DNA of 64,000 nt from Forficula auricularia. Taxonomy: Eukaryota > Arthropoda > Insecta > Dermaptera > Forficulidae. The stretch covers positions 11,069,340 to 11,133,339 of the forward strand of contig JALMQS010000055.1 of assembly GCA_024734495.1 (NCBI GenBank), written 5' to 3'. This document shows, one piece after another, positions 1 to 11,375 of the stretch; position 1 is the stretch's first letter, and each line of letters starts with the position of its first letter. The translations under genes were made by a program, and so were the position numbers. The notes below the pieces were generated by a model. That model had not been told where the DNA came from. It worked only from the letters and a program-made list of their open reading frames with translations, and ran no database searches.

Positions 1-1060
1 GGGGTGAAAAATCGTTTGGTTCGGAAAAGAAAGCCAAGCTTACATGCTGCAGCCTTTGCTACTGAGATAATATGGTCATTCCAAGAGAGGTCAGAACCTA
101 AGGAGACACCTAACAATGATATTTTATTACGAAATTCCAATGAGCTCGAATCAAAGGAAATGTCCGGAAGGTTCCTATCTGCGCGCCTAGAAATTAGGCA
201 GCATTGTGTTTTACCAGCATTAAAGTTTACCAAGTTGTGAGATCCCCATTTTTTTAGCATGCTTAAGTCTGAATTTATTGAGGAGGCTATGTTTGCGCGA
301 TCGTCTAGTAAGGATTGAGCGTTGTGGAGGGTGCTATCGTCAGCGTAACAATGTATTGGATTGGAGGGCAGATTTAATAGGTCATTAATATAGATAATAA
401 AGAGCGTGGGAGAAATGACTGAGCCCTGAGGAACTCCAGCATTAGTATTAAAGGACGAGGATGATATTCCGTCAACCTCGACTTTAATAGAGCGGTTTGA
501 GAGAAAGCTCTCAAGCAACTTGCAGAGGCTCGGGGGGAGGCCAAATGCAGGTAATTTGGCAAGAAGATTTTTGTGCCAGACTTGATCGAAGGCCTTTGAA
601 ATGTCTAAGCCTATTACGAAAGTCTCTTTACCAGTCTCTAGTGCTTTATTCCACATATGAGTTATATATGCTAAAATGTCGCCGGTGGACCGAGATTGTC
701 TAAAGCCGTATTGACTATCATGGATTAGTTTATTAGATTCTAAATGGTGAAGAACTTGCTCATTAATTATTTTTTCCATGATTTTGGAAAGAACCGAAGT
801 TATAGCGATCGGACGATAATTGGCTACATTTGAAGAATCTCCTTTTTTTTTATTGGTTGAATTCTTGCAGTTTTCCAGCTCCCCGGAAATGAGCCAGTGG
901 TATAAGAAAGTTTGTAAATTTTTGAGAGAATAGGAGCAAGTTCAGGCGCGCAATTTTTGATTATACTGGTGGGAATGTTGTCTGGGCCAGCGGCTGAATC
1001 AACATTTAGGTTTTTGATTATCTTTAATATTTTTGGTATTCTGAATTTAATATCCGACAT
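1..1060 (-). pseudogene. LINE reverse transcriptase domain (partial, one frameshift)
   Basis: Two frames joined by a slip in a nine-A run. The first (824-1060) has the block AAGPDNIPTSIIKNCAPELA, typical of the RT N-terminal region of Jockey-like elements. The second runs open from about 823 to base 1 and shows RPIAITSVLSKIMEK, YGFRQSRSTGDILAY, LDISKAFDQVWH (motif A), AGVPQGSVISPTLF (motif B) and HCYADDSTLH (motif C, catalytic YADD, about 330-350). All catalytic residues are present. The domain continues leftwards out of the window. The single frameshift could be decay or an indel error in a homopolymer. Confidence 0.85.
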
Positions 1061-1170
1061 AATATTGGTGCTAGGGGTATAGGGCGGGGGGTCAAGTCTC
1101 TTGTCGTCTAGGGTGGCATTGGTTGCGAAGAATGAAGCGAATGCTTCAGCTTTAGAGAGGGCCTCAGTGG

Positions 1171-2358
1171 CTATTGAGCCGCTGGGAAGATTAAGGGGGG
1201 AAACGCAGATTTGGAGGAGTTCGTAGTTAATTTCTTCGTGAGATGCCAGAATCGATTTTTATTAGCTGGGCATGCTGATAATCGGTCAGCCCATTTTTCG
1301 TCTAAAGACTTCTTGGTTTCATTAATAATTTTGTTACAATGGTTACGCGATTTTGAAAAAGCGATTCGTTTGATGTCCGTTTGGCAGAAAAGCCATTCCT
1401 TGAATGCTTTATTTTTTTCACGAACAGCTTCGGCGCATCGCTTGTTAAACCAGGGTTTTGAATAATTTTTCCCATTTACATAGGGAACACACTGTTCAAT
1501 GCCCATCTGAATTACATCTTCAAATACGGAAGCACATTCAGAAGCATTTTTATTTTTTAATGCGTCATTCCACGGGAATTGTCCAAAGAAGCTACGCATC
1601 TCATCGAAGTTGGCTCTCTTAAATAGCCATATTTTTTTATTTATTTGTTGGCTCTTGGGCTTAGACAGGTTGAAAGGAAGATTAATTTTAATCAGGGAGT
1701 GGTCGGATTTATTCAGAGGGGCCGATATAGAGAATGTGAATGTCGATGGGTCAGTTGTCAGGAATAGATCAAGAAGATACGCTGTGTGTTTGGGATTGTC
1801 AGGTATTCTAGTAGGACAGTTGATGATTTGAGTGAGATTGCAGGCTATAGAGAAGTCATAGGCTTCGCGACCAGCACGCGTGTTGGAGCTGGAATGGGTC
1901 AACCAATCTTTATTATGGACATTGAAATCTCCGAGAAAGGAAATTTCTGAATTGGGAAATTGTGATTGAATTTGGTCGCAACATTTACCGAGATAGTTGA
2001 AAAATTCTGAAAATTTCGGATCATTAGGGGACCTATAGATTACACAGAGGAATCTAGAAGATGAATTTGAGGAAATTTTAAGCCATAAAGCGTCGAATTT
2101 ATCTGATTCCAATGAGGAAAAACGCTGACAGGGGACATCATCTCGAACGTAGCAGCAGACACCATTATAGCGACGAAACATGGTGTGGAGAATATATTTG
2201 CGAAATTGAAGATCAGGGGCGTTAGATTTATTTTGATCAATTTGGGTCTCGCTAAGGGCTAGAATAGAGGGTTGTTCATTTTCAAGGTGCTGGAATACAG
2301 AGGCTTTATTACTAAAGAGACCGCGGATTTTTGTATAATGCAGGGTTAGCTTGGACAT
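1171..2358 (-). CDS. LINE endonuclease domain (APE-like), 395 aa open frame
   Basis: N-terminal part of the LINE polyprotein. Residues 36-39 SETQ carry the catalytic Glu, 143-146 GDFN the Asp/Asn pair, and 218-221 SDHS the Asp-His pair of the exonuclease-endonuclease-phosphatase fold; these are all the landmark residues expected, so the nuclease looks intact. The protein nicks target DNA to prime reverse transcription. Residues from about 235 to 395 form the linker to the RT (conserved pattern with RPWF-like KPWFNKRC at about 303-310). The frame ends at a stop just after a six-C run; downstream sequence in another frame continues the protein, so the stop comes from a frameshift. The Met at 2358 is the natural start: it begins the conserved block directly and no upstream extension is evident. 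Confidence 0.88.
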   Translation of the reverse strand: MSKLTLHYTKIRGLFSNKASVFQHLENEQPSILALSETQIDQNKSNAPDLQFRKYILHTMFRRYNGVCCYVRDDVPCQRFSSLESDKFDALWLKISSNSSSRFLCVIYRSPNDPKFSEFFNYLGKCCDQIQSQFPNSEISFLGDFNVHNKDWLTHSSSNTRAGREAYDFSIACNLTQIINCPTRIPDNPKHTAYLLDLFLTTDPSTFTFSISAPLNKSDHSLIKINLPFNLSKPKSQQINKKIWLFKRANFDEMRSFFGQFPWNDALKNKNASECASVFEDVIQMGIEQCVPYVNGKNYSKPWFNKRCAEAVREKNKAFKEWLFCQTDIKRIAFSKSRNHCNKIINETKKSLDEKWADRLSACPANKNRFWHLTKKLTTNSSKSAFPPLIFPAAQ

Positions 2359-2439
2359 GATAGGGGGTGTAAGTGGATTATTTGATGTGGTAGTCGGAAA
2401 TTATAGAATAGAAATCGGTATCACAAGTTAGACAAAGAA

Positions 2440-4130
2440 AGTTAGAAAGCATCAATAGCTAGATAGATGAAATCCAATTAACTCAGGCTAAGACTTGAGC
2501 AGTGGTTAACTACACACCCTTTACTTTATTAATTTATAATGAGCATGTTAAAGCTGAAATGGTGTAATTCACATTAATATCATTTTGGGATAAACAAACA
2601 TTTAGTATACTTGTTATAAGAAATTCGATTGACAGCATATCCTTTTCCTGCTCTCTATGAGGTTATTAATCGAGTTAGGACATAGGCTACGCTTTCCCTA
2701 AACAGATAATATATTTCTGGACTTAACTCAGATTTTTCAAAAAATGGACCTACACCACTTAGGCTTTAACAGGCTCACCTTATATCTTGGATGAAAAGTT
2801 CGAAAACGGCTAGTGGTCAAAAAATACACACTCCCCGGTTTGCTAGTTTCAGAACGTTCACAAAGTCTGAAATTCGGGCTTTAGCAGAATTGAAAATATT
2901 AAACCGGGCAATGCGTCTTTTCCTCGGCTTATGACTATTTTCTGACTCCTCGCCGTCCTTAGCAGGAAGCTCTGCTGAAATTCACTTAAGGGAGTTGATA
3001 CCCTACACTTAATATCAAAAATTTGGGACGTTCCAAAACAGAACGGCCTTTATTTTCCCCGCCTCAAAGCAGAAAGGCGAGACACACATGCAAAAAGCCG
3101 CCTCTGTTTATACGCATACAAGATAAGAAACACTTGACAAAGCCGCGGTATAGCGCATGCCTATGAATACATTTGAATATAAATGTGCTAGCATATTTAT
3201 TATATGTTATTCGAGAGTTACTCATAATGAACGTAAGAAAAAAAAATTGTCTGGAAGAATAAAAGAGTGAAGGAAAAAGTATATCTAAACAAACTTCGTA
3301 TGGTCGAAATAGGAAAAAACTTGAGGGTGGTTAGTTTTTGAAATTCTAGCTTTTTGGGGGCCCACACAATATGTAACGTTCTAAAGCTAGAAGAGCTAAA
3401 AATTCAATTAATTCTGGAAATACAAACATTTTGTTACCCGAGCGAATTTTCTCTGACATTCCTTCTATGAGTTATCGTGGGTATCGGAATTCCGACACAC
3501 AGACACACAGCAACACAGACACACATTCAGAAAAATCATTTTTCTTCACGTTTCAGACATTCTTAAAAACAATGATCAAAGAAACATTTTTTTTGTGTAA
3601 TTAAATACTAGGGTCGGCCGGCAGGCATTCCGAGTAATATTTAAATATATACCCCAAAATTATTTGGAAAAAGGTTTTAACATTGCTGTTTAGTGTTAAT
3701 AGTGCCTAAAAAATGGGTCAAAATGAACTTTTTATGACTTTAGTTCAAAAATATCTCAAAATTCTATAAACTACCTAATAGAAATGAAAGAAAAAATTAA
3801 TAATAGGGAATTCATCATTGCATAATTGTGGGTAATGATTTAAAGTAGGTATATTTGATGTCTATATCTAAGTAATGTAAATTAAGGTGGATACATTCTG
3901 AACAAGTCACGTGAAATTTTATGTACCTACATACAATGTTAAGCTTCATAATGTTATATTAGTTTTGTTTTTGTAGTTATTTCTAACGGCATTCCATAGC
4001 TGATACTCTTTGATGACGTCATTTGATGATGCATTAATATCCCATAACCGTACTTGATTACAATTATCTATTAGTTTTCTGTTTTTCCTACTTTTCAATT
4101 AAAAAGACAGATCTTTCGATAACTTAAAAT
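2440..4130. other. Non-coding stretch, no gene seen
   Basis: AT-rich sequence without a convincing ORF. A segment at about 2500-2530 matches the 'actacacaccctttac' sequence seen next to the foldback element at 44690-44880. The piece at about 3290-3600, with short ACACAG runs at 3494-3526, has the look of an old dispersed repeat. Confidence 0.5.
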
Positions 4131-4222
4131 ATATAATAATAAAACTTGAGTAAGATATGAGGTAGGTTTCACATTTTTTTTGTGAAACCTACCTCGTATC
4201 TTACTCAAGTTTTATTATTATA
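4131..4222. repeat. Near-perfect palindrome, arms about 43 bases
   Basis: Left arm 4131-4173 and right arm 4179-4222 are reverse complements with one or two differences around a T-rich loop. The right flank (from about 4229, 'atgtttcacctagaacc') matches the flank of the foldback at 44690-44880, so both belong to one repeat family. Confidence 0.85.
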
Positions 4223-4229
4223 TTAAAAT

Positions 4230-5940
4230 GTTTCACCTAGAACCAACACCGAACTCCTTAAAAGTTACTTAAAATATAACCTGAAATAATAGTTGATACA
4301 CTCTTCTATAATGAATTTATATTTAAATTAAGATATTTATTATCATTACATATTAAATATGAGCATAATTTTCCTTATAATGTTAAGACAACATTTTGAT
4401 TTTTGTTTGAAACCCTTCTTGACTAGAGAAAGTTTGACGATTTGTAGATTTATCTCGAAAAATGTTCCCCGCAGAACGGTCTTGGTAACGTAGCCCAAAC
4501 GATTTGACCTGTTTTCAGTCTTGATGGTGATTTAATGGTAATTGAAGGAGGAGAGATGGATTTCAAAGGAGAGAGTATTATTTGATATTGGTTTTTTATT
4601 AGTTAATTATAAGTATACATTTCTCCTGGCTGAAGGCTGGAGAGGTTAAAACTTGTGTCTCTCAACTGATTCTCATGTTCCAACTCTCAACTCCAATTGA
4701 CAACTGAGCACCGACCAACTCTGAACTCAACTCAAGTCTGCAGGTCCCTGAAATTGCCTGACTTTTGAGTGGAAATTTCCCAAAAACTTCTTATTGGCTA
4801 AATTCGTAATTAGCAGAACGTTTTAAAATATTGAAACCCGCCGACTTTTAGAACCTAGTCTCTCTGAAAATTCCCACGGAAAGATGAAAACCCAATGAAT
4901 TTACAATCACATCTGGCGTTAAAAGCCATTCGACAGGACTTATTTATTAACCCAAATATGACAACTTACTTCAAATTTATTGAGGTCCAGGAAGTGGAAT
5001 TGTTAAGTCAATTTCTTATTGTCAAAAAGGGACTTTCGAGCATCAAAGGGAGGCGGCTAAAAATATTACCCTTAAGAATAATTATATTTATATTAAGGAA
5101 AAAATACTCTGAGTGCCGCGAACAACGATAGATCTAGAATTTGAAATAAGCAAAAGTGAGTATATCAACATTTATTTATACATTTTGACATATATAGCCT
5201 CTTTTGATGATTACTTTTCACTTATCAAAGAATAGTTTATCTGTCATAGAGTAAAAAAGTAAACTCATTTTGCAGTTCTTAATAATTTTTTGACTCACTC
5301 TGGTATGAAAAAAAACAAAAACATACGGCTCTCGAGTCGATAACAGTCAGAAATATAATAAACTATTACATAGGCATTGGTAAAAGTTATTTGGGGACCA
5401 AATAAACAAACCTATTATATAATTGGGTTAATTCCCGTATATTGATAAATAAATACAAAATTTTGAAGTATTGTAAAAATTCGGAAAATGGTTTGAGAAT
5501 AAAAAATCCTACTACCATTAATTCTTATATTTTCTGAAAATTTCTGTTCATGTTTTGTTGGACTGTTTTATTCTTAATGAGGTTGTCCTCTGCTTAAACA
5601 TACCAAACACCCAGATAGCACAAGGGATTATTATCCATTAAATTTATTACAAATAAATATATATATTTCAATTATTACTAGGAGTTTTTTAAAATAATTA
5701 CCTATATCGAAAGTATTTTCAAACGAATATTCCGGATTATCCTTGGGTGAATAATATAAAAGAAGAGTTTAGGGAACATTGTGTTATTCTAAGAAAATAT
5801 CCAGAATATTTTGAGGTCATTCAAAGAATATTCCAATGACAAGAAAATATATTCTTAGAATATAAATAGATTCTTCTTGTGCTGGCAGGGTATATATAGA
5901 TACTAAATATGTCTAAATCTGTATAGGTAGGTATATATAA
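4230..5940. other. Non-coding stretch with scattered repeat pieces
   Basis: No gene is supported; the open frame at 4895-5131 has no recognisable features. The segment 5577-5600 (gaggttgtcctctgctt) is a piece of the hammerhead-bearing repeat family also present at 22592, 45808, 52290, 61271 and 62764. Confidence 0.45.
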
Positions 5941-5950
5941 TTTATTTGTT

Positions 5951-5991
5951 TGAGACTATCGTTTTGAAAAATTGATTTTCATCATCAGTCT
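5951..5991 (-). ncRNA. Degenerate hammerhead-ribozyme-like motif
   Basis: On the minus strand CTGATGA (982-988 within the 5 kb block, i.e. 5982-5988) is followed by a potential stem II, then AAAAC where GAAAC is expected, then a four-base loop and GTC. It is a decayed copy of the motif at 45904-45943: the same TTTGTTTGAGACTAT flank is present. The G-to-A change in the GAAA box should abolish cleavage. Confidence 0.55.
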
Positions 5992-6229
5992 TTTTAATTA
6001 GAATTATTTCATCTGTCACCTCACATGGTGGATGGAAAAAATTCGTTTTATTGTCTTAGCAAGCTAACCTCACAAACGATTGTGTGTTATTTTATTATTT
6101 CATTCAATCCCAATAAAAAAAAAATATGTTTATTTTTATAAATTCAGATTTATGTAAAATACACGAAATTTTATTTTATAATTCAACCAAGTTCTCTTGC
6201 TCGATCTCTTTTGTTTGCACCTGTGAAGC

Positions 6230-6740
6230 TCTATTTTGCTTTTAGTAGAGTATCGGCTTCTTTGTTTATTCGGGGACGGAGGTAATTTGGCTGACAAATC
6301 GGACATGGCACCCTCGTTGGCGAAACAATTAAAAATGGTCGGTGGCTCGTTAGCCAGCCAGATTTGCGTGGCGAAACCGTTTCAACCCAATCGAGTGGAA
6401 TCTGTAATCGAGGTGGATGGCGGCCGTTTAGCGGCGTTAATGTTTATCTAGACATTGATCCCTCCTCCGAGCGGTGCAAGGGGGCCAATGGGCGCGCGGC
6501 TTGGCGTCGTTGCTAGGCAACCGACCCTCCTCCCCTGCGCCCCCGCCGCCGACGCTTTTGCACATGGCTGCTGCACTTGCCCCTGGCTGCTGAGCGGAGG
6601 GGAACACGTGCACCGACTCCAGCATCCCACTCGGCCCCGCCGTCGCCGTCGCCTATTTAGCCAGGCAATTTCCAATCGGCTTCCCCTCCCGGCTATTCCC
6701 CTCCCCTCCCTACCCCACCACCCGCGATGGAAACAACTCT
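6230..6740. promoter_or_regulatory. GC- and CpG-rich island, candidate regulatory element or promoter
   Basis: This block stands out sharply from about 70% AT surroundings. It holds a perfect RFX X-box inverted repeat GTTGCTAGGCAAC at 6509-6521, a palindromic E-box CACGTG at 6605-6610 and a CCAAT at 6485-6489, and it is not repeated elsewhere in the window. Three open frames overlap it on both strands, which is what GC-rich non-coding DNA gives. No splice-framed conserved protein is seen. It may be an enhancer or the first exon and promoter of an unseen gene; the function is inferred from composition and motifs only. Confidence 0.5.
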
Positions 6741-6759
6741 CATCTTTTTAATAGGATTA

Positions 6760-7720
6760 AATTATCATGCGAGCCAGATCACTTTTCAACATATTAACAA
6801 ATGATGATTTTTATATGTACGGAACTCTCTTTCTCAAGATAAACAAATAGAAATAGAACCAATGCTTACACTGTGCTAGCTTATATGATTTTTTCTTATC
6901 TATCCAAAGGAAAAAAAATTTAGGGGTAGGGGGGCATGGAAATACTCCTAAGAGTAGGAGAAATGACCTCCCTGACGCATAGATTCCTTTTTTTAGCAGA
7001 CTATTTTTTTTTTTTATTAAATATTTATTTAACGTATATTTATATTCATTAAAAATTCGATGTTTACCTCAACATTTCGGGGTTTAACACCCTAACCCCC
7101 TCGCTGGCTACGGCCATGCATATAGCGACTGTACGGGACCCTTTAGTGTCTGTCAGAGCAATGTAGCTCGTAAACTAAACATGGTAAAAACTTAAAATTT
7201 ATAACTTAAGTATATGTATTTATTTTCTTGAAAATTAAATATCTTATTAAAAATTTAATCGGATGATAATTTGGCGAAGGTAGAGTTTCATATAGGGTCC
7301 AAAATAAAAAATATTTTATTTTATAACACAGTGTACCTATACTGTATCACTGTAAAGATCTTTTTATGTAGAATCAGGGTTAATTTTTTAAATTTATTTC
7401 TATTTAAAATAACAATGAGAGATCTCGAAAGTGGCCGTTTCTAGTCATTTATGTAGATAGTAGTCGGATTTCATTTATATACTTGAATTAAATTCCAAAA
7501 AATTCCTTAATTTCACTCATTCCCTCGTTATCAATGACAAACAACAATCAATTTGATATCTCAAGTAATTCGGACTTAAGTATAGGTACCTACAGAGAAT
7601 TTCAGTTGCCAGCAGAAATTTATATTCGAGTTTACTATAAAATGAGTAAATTTTCTTTTAAGAATTCTTCAATATTCTTTTCATCATCTTCAATTTAAAA
7701 AAAATTTCCAAATAAACACA
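6760..7720. other. Non-coding stretch, no gene seen
   Basis: AT-rich sequence with poly-T and poly-A runs. No ORF, RNA gene or clear repeat boundary is visible. Confidence 0.4.
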
Positions 7721-7721
7721 A

Positions 7722-7967
7722 AAGTCGAAATTTTCTCTGTCATATTAAAAATTCATTTATTATTTTAAAATACATGTTTCAGGCTTTCAGGCAAGAGTCT
7801 GGCCAACCTCATTTAAAATCAATTTTTTTCCTTCTCAAATCTTAAAGTTTGAGAAGAAAACAATTTTGATTTTAAACTAAGAATGGCCAGACTCTTGCCT
7901 GAAAGCTGAAACATGTATTTTAAAATAATAAATGAATTTTTAATATGACAGAGAAAATTTCGACTTT
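7722..7967. repeat. Large imperfect palindrome (foldback), arms about 120 bases
   Basis: Arms of about 120 bases (7722-7843 and 7847-7967) are reverse complements with scattered differences and almost no loop. Both contain 'ggccagactcttgcctgaa' or its complement. The arms could form a MITE-like element or an inverted duplication; no target-site duplication was recognised. Confidence 0.85.
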
Positions 7968-8060
7968 AATATATTTATTTAATATTTTTTTAAGAGAGTA
8001 TATTACATTCTAAAATAAAGGATTTTAAACGTTTTTTTAGCTGACTATAAATGTACCTAT

Positions 8061-8873
8061 CAGTGGCCCGGATGCTGTGGATGCGGTGCATCCTAAAATT
8101 TCAAACATTTAGAGTATTTTCATAAATATCGACTTTTGAGGAGGATCTTTAAATTTTCAAATTATTATCCGATGTTTCAAATATTTCTATAAAAATCATT
8201 TTTTGTTTTGAAAAGTATATTGATTCTTGATATGAAATAAAAGTGTTACATAGTTTCAAGGGGCAATTAAAATGAATGATTTTTCTGAAAAGGGTGCCGA
8301 TAGAAGCTTTCCAGGCCCAGTATATCTTCCAGTTCAAGGATTTCAAACAAAGAGTTTAGGCGAGTTTTAGTCGAATAATAATTATTCTCGCTGAGGAATT
8401 ATTAAAATAGAAATATTACAATAAAGGAATAAATAATGATGATTCGAGAACCATCGGAGTAATCCTTTTCTAAGACCCCTCAATATATACCGTAAGATCG
8501 AAAATAACTAAGAGTGCTATAGACAATTCATAGCTTGCTTATTGCAATAGAATTAAAAAAATTTAAGATTTTCTCTTGGGACAGGCTGATTCATTGAGTA
8601 AGATGGTCGATTTCCATCTCAGGGAGTGTGGAGTTGAAGTAACAAGAATTAATTTCTGACTCTTACCCTCACTCACACAAAGCAGTATACGTTTAGGGCG
8701 AAGGTCCCAAAATATATTTTTAAAAAATCTAATGTTAAATTTGAAAAATAACGAAAATGATGCAGTATTCGATTAAATTTGCAAAAAAAGCGAAGATTTA
8801 AATAAAATTTCAAAAAATGAAGGGTACTTTTATGAACAAGATCCCCTGGTTGAAAAGTCACCGCCCGCCACTG
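8061..8873 (+). mobile_element. Non-autonomous hAT-like element with 8-base target duplication
   Basis: The left end CAGTGGCCCGG and the right end ...CCGCCACTG are short inverted termini starting CAGTGGC, as in many hAT elements. Flanking octamers GTACCTAT (8053-8060) and ATACCTAT (8874-8881) agree at seven of eight positions. The left part (about 8061-8390) matches, in decayed form, the element whose terminus lies at 61196 on the minus strand, including a short coding-looking stretch. No transposase is encoded. The right part is duplicated once more at 8986-9330. Confidence 0.72.
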
Positions 8874-8985
8874 ATACCTATATCTTAGATACGGAATCCT
8901 TGATATGCAAGTCCGAATCACAATTAGCCGACTTATTTCCTTTGAGCATGAAGAAGTAGTATTCGTTGAAATAATGCCAAGTTAT

Positions 8986-9330
8986 AGCTTGCTTATAGCA
9001 ATACAATTAGGAGAAATTGAAGATTTTCTTATAGGACAGGCTGATTCATTGTGGAAGATGGTCAATTTCCATCTCAGGGACTGTGAAATTGAAGTCACAA
9101 GAATTAATTTGTTACTTTTACCCTCACTCACAAAGCAGTATCCATTTGGGGCGAAAGTTCCAAAATATATTTTTTAAAAGTCTAATGTTAAATTTGAAAA
9201 ATAAAGAAAATGATGAAATTTGTAAAAAAAAGCGAAGATTAAAATAAAATTTCAAAAAATAAATGATACTTTTTTTGGACATCATCCCCTGGTTGAAAAG
9301 TCACCAACCGGTACTGATACCTATACATCA
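8986..9330 (+). repeat. Diverged direct duplication of 8534-8881
   Basis: About 345 bases repeat the right half of the hAT-like element at an offset of about 452 bases, ending again at a degraded terminus followed by 'atacctat'. Because both copies are followed by the same octamer, the second looks like a local duplication. A further diverged fragment lies at 58567-58700. The open frame at 8905-9177 is incidental to the repeat. Confidence 0.75.
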
Positions 9331-9750
9331 GGAGTTTTTGGCTTTACCTTTAATCCAACTACTGCTCGCTATGCAAGATTGGAACTTTGGCTCGAATTCA
9401 TCTTACATGAAACAAAACATATCTAATAATCTCGTCGATTTTTAAATTCTTCGTAGTTTAAAATTATTATTTTTACGAAAATATCTACTTTAGGAACGTT
9501 TGAATTGAAATATATACCTAAAAGGTATATACCTAAGTATTTAAAAATTCAAGAACTCACTTGGTTTTAATTTTTTTTCGTCTTTGAAATGATCCGAAAA
9601 GTGGGGAAAAATATTTTTTTCTCCTTGTATGTATCTGTGAGCGTGTGTGTGAGATTTTACTCTTTCTAGCTTAATAATTTGGGTTGAAAAATGCAGAGAA
9701 AAATTGAATTGTTATATTTATGGGAAAACACTTGGATTGTGAAATTTAGC

Positions 9751-9754
<4 letters not shown>

Positions 9755-9782
<28 letters not shown>

Positions 9783-10122
9783 TGATATTGATGTGAGAAG
9801 GAGATACACCAGAAGGTGCATCCCCTAAAGGCTTGTGTGGGATGGCCCCTCTATCGTGAAAAGAACAGAGTAGAAGGAAAGAAGCCGGGATCACGAGCCA
9901 AATCTCAGAAAGTTAGATACAATCCAATTTACTAAGTTTTTAGGGGCTTCGAGCAGTGGTAAATTCTCCGCGCGATAAATTAGCTTAAATTTATCAACCA
10001 CTTAATTTTTATTACCAGATCCTATACTTACAGAAAAAATGTCTGGGTATAGCCGGGAATCGAACCCGAGACCTCCGAGTTGCCAGCCAGAAATTCTGAC
10101 CATTACACCAGGGAGGCGGACT
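9755..10122 (-). repeat. tRNA-derived SINE, full length
   Basis: The element reads on the minus strand from a tRNA-like head (about 10043-10122; box A like TGGTGTAATGGTCAG, box B GGTTCGATTCC) through a body with 'ccactgctcgaagccc' to a tail of CACATCAATATCATT and poly-A (plus-strand poly-T at 9755-9780). The head provides an internal RNA polymerase III promoter; mobilisation would rely on a LINE. Copies: 13431, 19450, 21626, 34979 and 55797. Confidence 0.88.
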
Positions 10123-10129
10123 TGCTTTA

Positions 10130-11367
10130 AAAAGCGGCTCCATTCTACCATGTCTCTGTCTGTCTGATTGTCTAAATTCGGGACCAATCGATTACACAAG
10201 AAGGTCGTCTAAAAATCGTTCTAGTGCTAAATGATTTTAATACGAGCAAGTGAAATTTAGGAATTCTAGTTCGAGAACTTCCTGATGTAAAATGGATGAA
10301 ATCAGAAATACTTAGCAAACAGAAATTGCCACATTTATATAATTTGAGGACAGCTTAGCAAGTCTTAAAGACATTCTAACTTATTTCCACGGAAAGTAGG
10401 GGGTCATAGATGGCAATAAATGGTGTCTATAGATTATACTTTAGGAGGTGCAATCAGATCGTTTTAATTAGAAGAGATTTATTAGAACTAATTACTACCA
10501 ATTATGAATAAATTAAAATGAACATGATTCCTATTTAAAATTACATTGAGGTCCTAATTGACTTCAAAGGAGCTGCTCTGCGTCCCTCGGTTCCCTCCGG
10601 CTCTTTCGACAACTTTTTAACTCCAAGTGCTATAAAGCAACCCCAATCTAATAAAAACATACAAACCAGTTAGATAGATTTTGGTTGTATTCTGAGGGCT
10701 CAATTGAAGGAATAGCTTTCGGTGGATCAGAAGCTCTAAGCCCTAACCTCAAACAAAAGACACTTTTATTCTCCCCTTTAATAAAATCGATGAACTCGAA
10801 ACAAAACAGTCAAGGTAAGCTGGAATATTGTTTAGATATTAAATATTACTAAAATTTAAATGAGATTTTTGCGAAAGCAGCATTTTTTTATTTTTAACAA
10901 TTAAATTAAATTAATTTATCCTTAATCTCAAAGACCAAAAAACAAAAGACAAAAATTTTAAGAATTATATTGGTTTAGTTTTTCACACCAAGAGAGATTT
11001 TTTTCTAAATTTTATCTGAATTACTATAGCAAAGATATATCAAAGACCGTAGAAAGTTTGCTCTGGTATCAAAACGTTTTTCTAAGGTGTGATTAGATTT
11101 TGAGCCTTAGAATTAGATAAAAAAATGTAAAATATTCGATCTAAAAATATATATATTTCTTTAGATTTTGGTTAAAAATGTAGACTATTAGAAGCAGAAA
11201 CATTACGAATAAATTTAAAAATTTCCAAAAAATAATAAGTTCCCCATGGTCCGAATCGAAAGAATTTTCCAGTTCGTCAACCTGACCAGCAAAGCCTGAT
11301 CCTTTAATACTTTGCTGAGTTTCATCAACAAGCAAATTATATTATTTACCTCTTGGGGCTTTAATAA
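10130..11367. other. Non-coding stretch, no gene seen
   Basis: AT-rich DNA with no supported ORF or RNA gene. Confidence 0.4.
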
Positions 11368-11375
11368 TCATGAGT

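Larger units (their letters stand above)
1..2358 (-). mobile_element. Non-LTR retrotransposon (APE-type LINE), cut by window edge
   Basis: Minus-strand element with an apurinic-type endonuclease (1171-2358) followed by reverse transcriptase (1-1060) in the order of Jockey/CR1-like LINEs. The element copies its RNA into DNA at a nick made by the endonuclease. The 3' end lies beyond base 1. Only two breaks are visible: a frame change at a run of six C (minus strand, about 1195-1200) and one at a run of nine A (about 843-851). From about 823 down to base 1 the RT frame is open without any stop. This makes it the least decayed LINE in the window. Related copies lie at 30646-33660 and 61803-62765, and related 3' ends at 28533, 29311 and 37570. 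Family assignment below the Jockey/CR1 group level is not possible from reading alone. Confidence 0.9.

Noticed and set aside
6236..6751. Proteins from the four open frames in the GC-rich island
   Set aside because: Overlapping frames on both strands, low-complexity products, no conserved domain; typical of GC-rich non-coding DNA.
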